Below, piece by piece: positions 12,726-26,259 of a stretch of 64,000 bases of DNA. Positions within the stretch are counted from its first letter, which is position 1. Every line of letters begins with the position of its first letter. Source of the stretch: Ctena decussata (lineage: Eukaryota; Mollusca; Bivalvia; Lucinida; Lucinidae); assembly GCA_963989385.1 (NCBI GenBank), contig OZ022507.1, positions 58,787,400 to 58,851,399 on the forward strand, read 5' to 3'. A program made the translations under genes and the position numbers. The notes under the pieces are model-generated. The model saw only the letters and a list, made by a program, of their open reading frames with translations, did no database searches and was not told the DNA's origin.

Positions 12726-15700
12726 TATCTCCAAACAACTGATATCTCAAAGTCAATTTTCTGGGCCCAGAAAACTTTCTTTGAGTTATCGGTAGTGTGA
12801 GATAGCCAGAGTTGAACTGTGAACATAAATAGGAAATGTGTTCAGACTATATTCTTTGAGATAAGAGGGACTTTGACACATCAGTGCTGGATATATCGCG
12901 AGATGACTGAATACTGTTTTCCACTGTCAGTTGCATTGTGTTTCAATAGGCAGTCAACTCTGGATATCTCCAAACAACTGATATCTCAAAGTCTATTTTC
13001 TGGGCCCAGAAAACTTTCTTTGAGATATCGGTAGTCTGAGATAGCCAGAGTTGAACTGTAAACATAAATAGGAAATGTGTCCAGACTATATTCTTTGAGA
13101 TTAGAGGGACTTTGAGACATCAGCGCTTGATATATCGCGAGATGACTGTATACTCTTGGCCGCTGTCAGTTGCGTTAAGAAATGAAAAAAATACTCACAC
13201 TATCTCTGGGAATACTCTACCTACTTCCAGTAGGGAACCTGAAATTATAAACTGAGAGCAGCAGCAAAAATTGAACACACAAAAGCTAATAATTTACATG
13301 TTGCAGTTGGAAGATAAATGTTTGGGCCCCTTTCTCTGAGTCAACATTATTTGCATCTGAATTGACACTGTTGGACATGCATATTTAACCACGTCTGGCG
13401 TAACGGCTTTGGTGAACTCGGGCAATAAATTGCCCGAGTCTGCCCACCCCCCACCCCCAAAGCCAAATCACGCAAGCAGTGTTTAAACTTAGCCACATGG
13501 TCTACAATGTTCGCCCTTTCATCTGACCTTACACAGTCATGTGTTGTATTTCGATAGACATTCAACTCTGGATATCTCCAAACTACTGATATCTCAAAGT
13601 TAATTTTCTGGGCCCAGAAAACTTTCTTTGGGATATCAGTAGTTTGAGATAGCCAGAGTTGAGCTGTTTATAGAAACATTCCCTTCCTCCAAGCTACTAC
13701 GCCAGCATTATTACTCGGACTTGGCCGCTGGTCTCTACACTGTTTTACCGTTTCCTCTGACCTTACACCTGTACTGTATTTCAATAGGCAGTCAACTCTG
13801 TATATCTCCAAACAACTGATAACTCAAAGTCAATATTCTGGGCCCAGAAAACTTTCTTTGAGATATCTGTAGTTTGAGATAGCCAGAGTTGAACTGTAAA
13901 CATAAATAGGAAATGTGGTCAAACTATAACCTTTGAGATAAGAGGGACTTTGACACATCAGTGCTGGAAAAATCGCGAGATGACTGTATACTGTTTTCAG
14001 TTGTCAGTTGCATTGTATTTCAATAGGCAAACACGTCTGGCGTAACGGCTTTGGTGAACTCGGGCAATAAATTGCCCGAGTCCTCCCACCCCCCACCCCC
14101 AAAGCCGAATCACGCAAGCAGTGTTTAAACTTAGCCAGATGGTCAACAATGTTGACCTTTCGGCTGACCTTACACGTGTTGTATTTCAATAGACATTCAA
14201 CTCTGGATATCTCCAAACTACTGATATCTCAAAGTTAATTTTCTGGGTCAAGAAAACTTTCTTTGGGATTTCAGTAGTTTGAGATAGTTAGAGTTGAACT
14301 GTAAATAGAAACATTCCGTTCCTCCAAGCTACTATGCCAGGAATTATTACTCAGACTTGGCTGCAGGTCTATACACTGTTTTACCGTTTTATCTGACCTT
14401 ACACCTGTACTGTATTTCAATAGGCAGTCAACTCTGTATATCTCCAAACAACTGATAACTCAAAGTCAATATTCTGGGCCCAGAAAACTTTCTTTGAGAT
14501 ATCGGTAGTTCGAGATAGCCAGAGTTGAACCGTAAACATAAATAGGAAATGTGTCCAGCCTATATTCTTTGAGATAAGAGGGACTTTGACACATCAGTGC
14601 TGGATATATCGCGAGATCACTGAATACTGTTTTCTGCTGTCAGTTGCATTGTATTTCAATAGGCAGTCAACTCTGGATATCTCCAAACAACTGATATCTC
14701 AAAGTCATATTTCTGGGCCCAGAAAACTTTCTTTGAGATATCTGTAGTTTGAGATAGCCAGAGCTGAACTGTAAACATAAATAGGAAATGTGTTCAGACT
14801 ATAACCTTTGAGATAAGAGGGACTTTGACACATCAGTGCTGGAAAAATCGCGAGATGACTGTATACTGTTTTCAGTTGTCAGTTGCATTGTATTTCAATA
14901 GGCAAACACGTCTGGCGTAATGGCTTTGGTGAACTCGGGCAATAAATTGCCCGAGTCCTCCCACCCCCCACCCCCAAAGCCGAATCACGCAAGCAGTGTT
15001 TAAACTTAGCCACATGGTCAACAATGTTGACCTTTCGGCTGACCTTACACATGTGTTGTATTTCAATAGACATTCAACTCTGGATATCTCCAAACTACTG
15101 ATATCTCAAAGTTAATTTTCTGGGTCAAGAAAACTTTCTTTGGGATTTCAGTAGTTTTAGATAGTTAGAGTTGAACTGTAAATAGAAACATTCCCTTCCT
15201 CCAAGCTACTATGCCAGCAATTATTACTCAGACTTGGCTGCAGGTCTATACACTGTTTTACCGTTTTATCTGACCTTACACCTGTACTGTATTTCAATAG
15301 GCAGTCAACTCTGGATATCTCCAAACAACTGATATCTCAAAGTCTATTTTCTGGGCCCAGAAAACTTTCTTTGAGATATCGGTAGTCTGAGATAGCCAGA
15401 GTTGAACTGTAAACATAAATAGGAAATGTGTCCAGACTATATTCTTTTAGACCAGAGGGACTTTGACACATCAGTGCCGGATATATCGCGAGATGACTGA
15501 ATACTGTTTTCACTGTCAGTTGCATTGTGTTTCAATAGGCAGTCAACTCTGGATATCTCCAAACAACTGATATCTCAAAGTCAATTTTCTGGGCCCAGAA
15601 AACTTTCTTTGAGATACCGGTAGTTCGAGATAGCCAGAGTTGAACTGTAAACATAAATAGGAAATGTGTCCAGACTATATTCTTTGAGATAAGAGAGACT

Positions 15701-15777
15701 TTGACACATCAGTGCTGGATATATCTCGAGATGACTGAATACTGTTTTCTGCTGTCAGTTGCATTGTATTTCAATAG

Positions 15778-18700
15778 GCAGTCAACTCTGGATATCTCCA
15801 AACAACTGATATCTCAGAGTCAATTTTCTGGGCCCGGAAAACTTTCTTTGAGTTATCGGTAGTGTGAGATAGCCAGAGTTGAACTGTGAACATAAATAGG
15901 AAATGTGTTCAGACTATATTCTTTGAGATAAGAGGGACTTTGACACATCAGTGCTGGATATATCGCGAGATGACTGAATACTGTTTTCCACTGTCAGTTG
16001 CATTGTGTTTCAATAGGCAGTCAACTCTGGATATCTCCAAACAACTGATATCTCAAAGTCAATTTTCTGGGCCCAGAAACCTTTCTTTGAGATATCGGTA
16101 GTTTGAGATAGCCAGAGTTGAACTGTAAACATAAATAAGAAATGTGTCCAGACTATATTCTTTGAGATTAGAGGGACTTTGAGACATCAGCGCTTGATAT
16201 ATCGCGAGATGACTGTATACTGTTGGCCGCTGTCAGTTGCGTTAAGGAATGAAAAAAATACTCACACTATCTCTGGGAATACTCTACCTACTTCCAGTAG
16301 GGAACCTGAAATTATAAACTGAGAGCAGCAGCAAAAATTGAACACACAAAAGCTAATAATTTACATGTTGCAGTTGGAAGATAAATGTTTGGGCCCCTTT
16401 CTCTGAGTCAACATTATTTGCATCTGAATTGACACTGTTGGCCATGCATATTTAACCACGTCTGGCGTAACGGCTTTGGTGAACTCGGGCAATAAATTGC
16501 CCGAGTCTGCCCACCCCCCACCCCCAAAGCCAAATCACGCAAGCAGTGTTTAAACTTAGCCACATGGTCTACAATGTTCGCCCTTTCATCTGACCTTACA
16601 CAGTCATGTGTTGTATTTCGATAGACATTCAACTCTGGATATCTCCAAACTACTGATATCTCAAAGTTAATTTTCTGGGCCCAGAAAACTTTCTTTGGGA
16701 TATCAGTAGTTTGAGATAGCCAGAGTTGAGCTGTTTATAGAAACATTCCCTTCCTCCAAGCTACTACGCCAGCATTATTACTCGGACTTGGCCGCAGGTC
16801 TCTACACTGTTTTACCGTTTCCTCTGACCTTATACCTGTACTGTATTTCAATAGGCAGTCAACTCTGTATATCTCCAAACAACTGATAACTCAAAGTCAA
16901 TATTTTGGGCCCAGAAAACTTTCTTTGAGATATCGGTAGTCTGAGATAGCCAGAGTTGAACTGTAAACATAAATAGGAAATGTGTCCAGACTATATTCTT
17001 TGAGATAAGAGGGACTTTGACACATCAGTGCTGGATATATCGCGAGATGACTGAATACTGTTTTCTGCTGTCAGTTGCATTGTATTTCAAAAGGCAGTCA
17101 ACTCTAGATATCTCCAAACAACTGATATCTCAAAGTCAATTTTCTGTGCCCAGAAATCTTTCTTTGAGATATCTGTAGTTTGAGATAGCCAGAGTTGAAC
17201 TGTAAACATAAATAGGAAATGTGTTCAGACTATAACCTTTGAGATAAGAGGGACTTTGACACATCAGTGCTTGAAAAATCGCGAGATGACTGTATACTGT
17301 TTTCAGTTGTCAGTTGCATTGTATTTCAATAGGCAAACACGTCTGGCGTAACGGCTTTGGTGAACTCGGGCAATAAATTGCCCGAGTCCTCCCACCCCCC
17401 ACCCCAAAAGCCGAATCACGCAAGCAGTGTTTAAACTTAGCCACATGGTCAACAATGTTGACCTTTCGGCTGACCTTACACGTGTTGTATTTCAATAGAC
17501 ATTCAACTCTGGATATCTTCAAACTACTGATATCTCAAAGTTAATTTTCTGGGTCAAGAAAACTTTCTTTGGGATTTCAGTAGTTTGAGATAGTTAGAGT
17601 TGAACTGTAAATAGAAACATTCCCTTCCTCCAAGCTACTACGCCAGCAATTTTTACTCAGACTTGGCCGCAGGTCTCTACACTGTTTTACCGTTTTATCT
17701 GACCTTACACCTGTACTGTATTTCAATAGGCAGTCAACTCTGGATATCTCCAAACAACTGATATCTCAAAGTCAATATTCTGGGCCCAGAAAACTTTCTT
17801 TGAGATATCGGTAGTCTGAGATAGCCAGAGTTGAACTGTAAACATAAATAGGAAATGTGTCCAGACTATATTCTTTGAGATAAGAGCGACTTTGACACAT
17901 CAGTGCTGGATATATCGTGAGATGACTGAATACTATTTTCTGCTGTCAGTTGCATTGTATTTTAATAGGCAGTCAACTCTGGATATCTCCAAACAACTGA
18001 TATCTCAAAGTCAATTTTCTGGGCCCAGAAAACTTTCTTTGAGTTATCGGTAGTGTGAGATAGCCAGAGTTGAACTGTGAATATAAATAGGAAATGTGTT
18101 CAGACTATATTCTTTGAGATAAGAGGGACTTTGACACATCAGTGCTGGATATATCGCGAGATGACTGAATACTGTTTTCCACTGTCAGTTGCATTGTGTT
18201 TCAATAGGCAGTCAACTCTGGATATCTCCAAACAACTGATATCTCAAAGTCAATTTTCTGGGCCCAGAAAACTTTCTTTGAGATATCGGTAGTTTGAGAT
18301 AGCCAGAGTTGAACTGTAAACATAAATAAGAAATGTGTCCAGACTATATTCTTTGAGATTAGAGGGACTTTGAGACATCAGCGCTTGATATATCGCGAGA
18401 TGACTGTATACTGTTGGCCGCTGTCAGTTGTGTTAAGGAATGAAAAAAATACTCACACTATCTCTGGGAATACTCTACCTACTTCCAGTAGGGAACCTGA
18501 AATTATAAACTGAGAGCAGCAGCAAAAATTGAACACACAAAAGCTAATAATTTACATGTTGCAGTTGGAAGATAAATGTTTGGGCCCCTTTCTCAGAGTC
18601 AACATTTTTTGCATCTGAATTGACACTGTTGGCCATGCATATTTAACCACGCCTGGCGTAACGGCTTTGGTGAACTCGGGCAATAAATTGCCCGAGTCTG

Positions 18701-20775
18701 CCCACCCCCCACCCCCAAAGCCAAATCACTCAAGCAGTGTTTAAACTTAGCCACATGGTCTACAATGTTCGCCCTTTCATCTGACCTTACACAGTCATGT
18801 GTTGTATTTCGATAGACATTCAACTCTGGATATCTCCAAACAACTGATATCTCAAAGTTAATTTTCGGGGCCCAGAAAACTTTCTTTGGGATATCAGTAG
18901 TTTGAGATAGCCAGAGTTGAGCTGTTTATAGAAACATTCCCTTCCTCCAAGCTACTACGCCAGCAATTATTACTCAGACTTGGCCGCAGGTCTCTACACT
19001 GTTTTACCGTTTTATATGACCTTACACCTGTACTGTATTTCAATAGGCAGTCAACTCTGTATATCTCCAAACAACTGATAACTCAAAGTCAATATTCTGG
19101 GCCCAGAAAACTTTCTTTGAGATATCTGTAGTTCGAGATAGCCAGAGTTGAAGTGTAAACATAAATAGGAAATGTGTCCAGACTATATTCTTTGAGATAA
19201 GAGGGACTTTGACACATCAGTGCTGGATATATCGCGAGATGACTGAATACTGTTTTCTGCTGTCAGTTGCATTGTATTTCAATAGGCAGTCAACTCTGGA
19301 TATCTCCAAACAACTGATATCTCAAAGTCAATTTTCTGGGCCCAGAAAACTTTCTTTGAGATATCTGTAGTTTGAGATAGCCAGAGTTGAACTGTAAACA
19401 TAAATAGGAAATGTGTTCAGACTATAACCTTTGAGATAAGAGGGACTTTGACACATCAGTGCTGGAAAAATCGCGAGATGACTGTATACTGTTTTCAGTT
19501 GTCAGTTGCATTGTATTTCAATAGGCAAACACGTCTGGCGTAACGGCTTTGGTGAACTCGGGCAATAAATTGCCCGAGTCCTCCCACCCCCCACCCCCAA
19601 AGCCGAATCACGCAAGCAGTGTTTAAACTTAGCCACATGGTCAACAGTGTTGACCTTTCGGCTGACCTTACACATGTGTTGTATTTCAATAGACATTCAA
19701 CTCTGGATATCTCCACACTACTGATATCTCAAAGTTAATTTTCTGGGTCAAGAAAACTTTCTTTGGGATTTCAGTAGTTTGAGATAGTTAGAGTTGAACT
19801 GTAAATAGAAACATTCCCTTCCTCCAAGCTACTACGCCAGCAATTATTACTCAGACTTGGCCGCAGGTCTCTACACTGTTTTACCGTTTTATCTGACCTT
19901 ACATCTGTACTGTATTTCAATAGGCAGTCAACTCTGGATATCTCCAAACAACTGATATCTCAAAGTCTATTTTCTGGGCCCAGAAAACTTTCTTTGAGAT
20001 ATCGGTAGTCTGAGATAGCCAGAGTTGAACTGTAAACATAAATAGGAAATGTGTCCAGACTATATTCTTTGAGATTAGAGGGACTTTGAGACATCAGCGC
20101 TTGATATATCTCGAGAAGACTGTATACTGTTGGCCGCTGTCAGTTGCGTTAAGGAATGAAAAAAATACTCACACTATCTCTGGGAATACTCTACCTACTT
20201 CCATTAGGGAACCTGAAATTATAAACTGAGAGCAGCAGCAAAAATTGAACACACAAAAGCTAATAATTTACATGTTGCAGTTGGAAGATAAATGTTTGGG
20301 CCCCTTTCTCTGAGTCAACATTATTTGCATCTGAATTGACACTGTTGGCCATGCATATTTAACCACGTCTGGCGTAACGGCTTTGGTGAACTCGGGCAAT
20401 AAATTGCCCGAGTCTGCCCTCCCCCCACCCCCAAAGCGAAATCACGCAAGCAGTGTTTAAACTTAGCCACATGGTCTACAATGTTCGCCCTTTCATCTGA
20501 CCTTACACAGTCATGTGTTGTATTTCGATAGACATTCAACTCTGGATATCTCCAAACTACTGATATCTCAAAGTTAATTTTCTGGGCCCAGAAAACTTTC
20601 TTTGGGATATCAGTAGTTTGAGATAGCCAGAGTTGAGCTGTTTATAGAAACATTCCCTTCCTCCAAGCTACTACGCCAGCATTATTACTCGGACTTGGCC
20701 GCAGGTCTATACACTGTTTTACCGTTTCCTCTGACCTTACACCTGTACTGTATTTCAATAGGCAGTCAACTCTGT
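15778..20775. repeat. Duplicated super-block within the satellite, copy 2
   Basis: This is the partner of 7,735-12,725. The offset grows slowly from 8,041 to about 8,051 bp through small indels. Immediately upstream, 14,662-15,900 instead matches 4,675-5,910 at an offset of 9,987 bp. The two offsets differ by 1,946 bp, equal to the unit between the spacer starts at 6,257 and 8,202. Copy 2 therefore looks like the whole 4.7-12.7 kb block with one higher-order unit missing, or copy 1 has gained one. The direction cannot be decided from this window. Confidence 0.82.
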
Positions 20776-23700
20776 GTATCTCCAAACAACTGATAACTCA
20801 AAGTCAATATTCTGGGCAGAGAAAAACTTTCTTTAAGATATCGGTAGTTCGAGATAGCCAGAGTTGAACTGTAAACATAAATAGGAAATGTGTCCAGACT
20901 ATATTCTTTGAAATCAGAGCGACTTTGACACATCAGTGCTGGATATATCTCGAGATGACTGAATACTGTTTTCTGCTGTCAGTTGCATTGTATTTCAATA
21001 GGCAGTCAACTCTGGATATCTCCAAACAACTGATATCTCAAAGTCTATTTTCTGGGCCCAGAATACTTTCTTTGAGATATCGGTAGTCTGAGATAGCCAG
21101 AGTTGAACTGTTAACATAAATAGGAAATGTGTCCAGACTATATTCTTTTAGACCAGAGGGACTTTGACACATCAATGCCGGATATATCGCGAGATGACTG
21201 AATACTGTTTTCACTGTCAGTTGCATTGTGTTTCAATAGGCAGTCAACTCTGGATATCTCCAAACAACTGATATCTCAAAGTCAATTTTCTGGGCCCAGA
21301 AAACTTTCTTTGAGATACCGGTAGTTCGAGATAGCCAGAGTTGAACTGTAAACATAAATAGGAAATGTGTCCAGACTATATTCTTTGAGATAAGAGAGAC
21401 TTTGACACATCAGTGCTGGATATATCTCGAGATGATTGAATACTGTTTTCTGCTGTCAGTTGCATTGTATTTCAATAGGCAGTCAACTCTGGATATCTCC
21501 AATCAACTGATATCTCAAAGTCAATTTTCTGGGCCCAGAATACTTTCTTTGAGTTATCGGTAGTGTGAGATAGCCAGAGTTGAACTGTGAACATAAATAG
21601 GAAATGTGTTCAGACTATATTCTTTGAGATAAGAGGGACTTTGACACATCAGTGCTGGATATATCGCGAGATGACTGAATACTGTTTTCCACTGTCAGTT
21701 GCATTGTGTTTCAATAGGCAGTCAACTCTGGATATCTCCAAACAACTGATATCTCAAAGTCAATTTTCTGGGCCCAGAATACTTTCTTTGAGATATCGGT
21801 AGTTTGAGATAGCCAGAGTTGAACTGTAAACATAAATAAGAAATGTGTCCAGACTATATTCTTTGAGATTAGAGGGACTTTGAGACATCAGCGCTTGATA
21901 TATCGCGAGATGACTGTATACTGTTGGCCGCTGTCAGTTGCGTTAAGGAATGAAAAAAATACTCACACTGTCTCTGGGAATTTCTACCTACTTCCAGCAG
22001 GGAACCTGAAATTATAAACTGAGAGCAGCAGCAAAAATTGAACACACAAAAGCTAATAACTTACATGTTGCAGTTGGAAGATAAATGTTTGGGCCCCTTT
22101 CTCTGAGTCAACATTATTTGCATCTGAATTGACACTGTTGGCCATGCATATTTAACCACGTCTGGCGTAACGGCTTTGGTGAACTCGGGCAATAAATTGC
22201 CCGAGTCTGCCCACCCCCCACCCCCAAAGCCAAATCACGCAAGCAGTGTTTAAACTTAGCCACATGGTCTACAATGTTCGCCCTTTCATCATACCTCACA
22301 CAGTCATGTGTTGTATTTCGATAGACATTCAACTCTGGATATCTCCAAACTACTGATATCTCAAAGTTAATTTTCTGGGCCCAGAAAACTTTCTTTGGGA
22401 TATCAGTAGTTTGAGATAGCCAGAGTTGAGCTGTTTATAGAAACATTCCCTTCCTCCAAGCTACTACGCCAGCATTATTACTAGGAGTTGGCCGCAGGTC
22501 TCTACACTGTTTTACCGTTTCCTCTGACCTTACACCTGTACTGTATTTCAATAGGCAGTCAACTTTGTATATCTCCAAACAACTGATAACTCAAAGTCAA
22601 TATTCTGGGCCCAGAAGACTTTCTTTGAGATATGGGTAGTTCGAGATAGCCAGAGTTGAACTGTAAACATAAATAGGAAATGTGTCCAGACTATATTCTT
22701 TGAGATAAGAGGGACTTTGACACATCAGTGCTGGATATATCGCGAGATCACTGAATACTGTTTTCTGCTGTCAGTTGCATTGTATTTCAATAGGCAGTCA
22801 ACTCTGGATATCTCCAAACAACTGATATCTCAAAGTCATTTTTCTGGGCCCAGAAAACTTTCTTTGAGATATCTGTAGTTTGAGATAGCCAGAGTTGAAC
22901 TGTGAACATAAATAGGAAATGTGTTCAGACTATAACCTTTGAGATAAGAGGGACTTTGACACATCAGTGCTGGAAAAATCGCGAGATGACTGTATACTGT
23001 TTTCAGTTGTCAGTTGCATTGTATTTCAATAGGCAAACACGTCTGGCGTAACGGCTTTGGTGAACTCGGGCAATAAATTGCCCGAGTCCTCCCACCCCCC
23101 ACCCCCAAAGCCGAATCACGCAAGCAGTGTTTAAACTTAGCCACATGGTCAACAATGTTGACCTTTCGGCTGACCTTACACATGTGTTGTATTTCAATAG
23201 ACATTCAACTCTGGATATCTCCAAACTACTGATATCTCAAAGTTAATTTTCTGGGTCAAGAAAACTTTCTTTGGGATTTCAGTAGTTTGAGATAGTTAGA
23301 GTTGAACTGTAAATAGAAACATTCCCTTCCTCCAAGCTACTACGCCAGCAATTATTACTCAGACTTGGCCGCAGGTCTCTACACTGTTTTACCGTTTTAT
23401 CTGACCTTACACCTGTACTGTATTTCAATAGGCAGTCAACTCTGGATATCTCCAAACAACTGATATCTCAAAGTCTATTTTCTGGGCCCAGAAAACTTTC
23501 TTTGAGATATCGGTAGTCTGAGATAGCCAGAGTAGAACTGTAAACATAAATAGGAAATGTGTCAAGACTATATTCTTTTAGACCAGAGGGACTTGACATA
23601 TCAGTGCCGGATATATCGCGAGATGACTGAATACTGTTTTCACTGTCAGTTGCATTGTTTTTCAATAGGCAGTCAACTCTGGATATCTCCAAACAACTGA

Positions 23701-26259
23701 TATCTCAAAGTCAATTTTCTGGGCCCAGAAAACTGTCTTTGAGATACCGGTAGTTTGAGATAGCCAGAGTTGAACTGTAAACATAAATAGGAAATGTGTC
23801 CAGACTATATTCTTTGAGATAAGAGAGACTTTGACACATCAGTGCTGGATATATCTCCAGATGACTGAATACTGTTTTCTGCTGTCAGTTGCATTGTATT
23901 TCTGAATACTGTTTTCTGCTGTCAGTTGCATTGTATTTCAATAAGCAGTCAACTCTTGATATCTCCAAACAACTGATATCTCAAAGTCAATTTTCTGGGC
24001 CCAGAAAACTTTCTTTGAGTTATCGGTAGTGTGAGATAGCCATAGTTGAACTGTGAACATAAATAGGAAATGTATTCAGACTATATTCTTTGAGATAAGA
24101 GGGACTTTGACACATCAGTGCTGGATATATCGCGAGATGACTGAATACTGTTTTCCACTGTCAGTTGCATTGTGTTTCAATAGGCAGTCAACTCTGGATA
24201 TCTCCAAACAACTGATATCTCAAAGTCAATTTTCGGGGCCCAGAAAACTTTCTTTGAGATATCGGTAGTTTGAGATAGCCAGAGTTGAACTGTAAACATA
24301 AATAAGAAATGTGTCCAGACTATATTCTTTGAGATTAGAGGGACTTTGAGACATCAGCGCTTGATATATCGCGAGATGACTGTATACTGTTGGCCGCTGT
24401 CAGTTGCGTTAAGGAATGAAAAAAATACTCACACTATCTCTGGGAATACTCTACCTACTTCCAGTAGGGAACCTGAAATTATAAACTGAGAGCAGCAGAA
24501 AAAATTGAACACACAAAAGCTAATAATTTACATGTTGCAGTTGGAAGATAAATGTTTGGGCCCCTTTCTCTGAGTCAACATTATTTGCATCTGAATTGAC
24601 ACTGTTGGCCATGCATATTTAACCACGTCTGGCGTAACGGCTTTGGTGAACTCGGGCAATAAATTGCCCGAGTCTGCCCACCCCCAACCCCAATGCCAAA
24701 TCACGCAAGCAGTGTTTAAACTTAGCCACATGGTCTACAATGTTCGCCCTTTCATCTGACCTTACACAGTCATGTGTTGTATTTCGATAGACATTCAACT
24801 CTGGATATCTCCAAACTACTGATATCTCAAAGTTAATTTTCTGGGCCCAGAAAACTTTCTTTGGGATATCAGTAGTTTGAGATAGCCAGAGTTGAGCTGT
24901 TTATAAAAACATTCCCTTCCTCCAAGCTACTACGCCAGCATTATTACTCGGACTTGGCCGCAGGTCTCTGCACTGTTTTACCGTTTCCTCTGACCTTACA
25001 CCTGTACTGTATTTCAATAGGCAGTCAACTCTGTATATCTCCAAACAACTGATAACTCAAAGTCAATATTCTGGGCCCAGAAAACTTTCTTTGAGATATC
25101 GGTAGTTCGAGATAGCCAGAGTTGAACTGTAAACATAAATAGGAAATGTGTCCAGACTATATTCTTTGAGATAAGAGGTACTTTGACACATCAGTGCTGG
25201 ATATATCGCGAGATGACTGAATACTGTTTTCACTGTCAGTTGCATTGTATTTCAATAGGCAGTCAACTCTGGATATCTCCAAACAACTGATATCTCAAAG
25301 TCAATTTTCTGGGCCCAGAAAACTTTCTTTGAGATATCTGTAGTTTGAGATAGCCAGAGTTGAACTGTAAACATAAATAGGAAATGTGTTCAGACTATAA
25401 CCTTTGAGATAAGAGGGACTTTGACACATCAGTGCTGGAAAAATCGCGAGATGACTGTATACTGTTTTCAGTTGTCAGTTGCATTGTATTTCAATAGGCA
25501 AACACGTCTGGCGTAACGGCTTTGGTGAACTCGGGCAATAAATTGCCCGAGTCCTCCCACCCCCCACCCCCAAAGCCGAATCACGCAAGCAGTGTTGAAA
25601 CTTAGCCACATGGTCAACAATGTTGACCTTTTGGCTGACCTTACACATGTGTTGTATTTCAATAGACATTTAACTCTGGATATCTCCAAATTACTGATAT
25701 CTCAAAGTTAATTTTCTGGGTCAAGAAAACTTTCTTTGGGATTTCAGTAGTTTGAGATAGTTAGAGTTGAACTGTAAATAGAAACATTCCCTTCCTCCAA
25801 GCTACTACGCCAGCAATTATTACTCAGACTTGGCCGCAGGTCTCTACACTGTTTTACCGTTTTATCTGACCTTACACCTGTACTGTATTTCAATAGGCAG
25901 TCAACTCTGGATATCTCCAAACAACTGATATCTCAAAGTGTATTTTCTGGGCCCAGAAAACTTTCTTTGAGATATCGGTAGTCTGAGATAGCCAGAGTTG
26001 AACTGTAAACATAAATAGGAAATGTGTCCAGACTATATTCTTTTAGACCAGAGGGAATTTGACACATCAGTGCTGGATATATCGCGAGATTACTGAATAC
26101 TGTTTTCACTGTCAGTTGCATTGTGTTTCAATAGGCAGTCAACTCTGGATATCTCCAAACAACTGATATCTCAAAGTCAATTTTCTGGGCCCAGAAAACT
26201 TTCTTTGAGATACTGGTAGTTCGAGATAGCCAGAGTTGAACTGTAAACATAAATAGGAA

